5,819 nucleotides of DNA from Hyphomicrobiales bacterium (GTDB lineage Bacteria; Pseudomonadota; Alphaproteobacteria; Rhizobiales; JAJFHB01), in the NCBI GenBank assembly GCA_021775795.1, contig JAJFHB010000228.1, forward strand, positions 1 through 5,819. The letters run 5' to 3'. The position numbers and the translations under genes are program-made. The notes below the pieces were generated by a model. It was given only the letters and a program-made list of their open reading frames with translations. It searched no databases and was not told where the DNA came from. How positions within the stretch are numbered: position 1 is the first letter of the stretch; each line of letters opens with the position of its first letter. Below are positions 5,819 to 5,819 of the stretch, piece after piece.

Positions 5819-5819
5819 G

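Overview
The window looks like chromosomal housekeeping DNA from an alphaproteobacterium, most likely of the Hyphomicrobiales (Rhizobiales). The reasons are the cysteine-free L32 with the PRSK...[11 protein letters not shown] pattern, the rpmF / mtgA / polyprenyl-synthase neighbourhood that I recall from that order, moderate GC content by eye, and IspG of the alphaproteobacterial kind. I cannot name a genus from sequence alone.

Layout, left to right. Bases 1-87 hold no gene that I can support, only a short direct repeat. A small four-helix membrane protein of unknown function (88-498, minus) is followed by a clear intrinsic terminator (543-574) belonging to rpmF, the ribosomal protein L32 gene (605-790, minus). 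mtgA, the monofunctional peptidoglycan glycosyltransferase (943-1653, minus), lies upstream of rpmF. A divergent intergenic region (1654-1893) carries a striking 37-base imperfect palindrome. From it runs a rightward pair: ispA-type farnesyl diphosphate synthase (1894-2799) and, 23 bases later, an FMN-binding PPOX-type flavoprotein (2823-3434). After a 223-base gap comes a leftward gene for an HNH endonuclease with a PUA/EVE-like N-terminal region (3658-4557), probably a modification-dependent restriction enzyme. A 211-base gap with GC-rich hairpins then separates it from ispG (4769-5818, minus), whose 5' end lies beyond the right edge.

How the genes fit together. IspG makes HMBPP in the MEP pathway, IspA condenses C5 units to farnesyl diphosphate, and farnesyl diphosphate is the precursor of undecaprenyl phosphate, which carries the lipid II that MtgA polymerises. 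Three of the genes therefore sit on one metabolic line from isoprenoid to cell wall, although they are not one operon. The HNH gene is the one accessory-looking element. It stands alone, has no methyltransferase partner in view, and is bounded by untranslated gaps with short inverted sequences.

I see no tRNA, rRNA, CRISPR array, transposase or complete insertion sequence. The most interesting items are the mtgA/ispA palindrome and the solitary HNH gene with its hairpin-rich flanks. Neither can be called novel without database searches.
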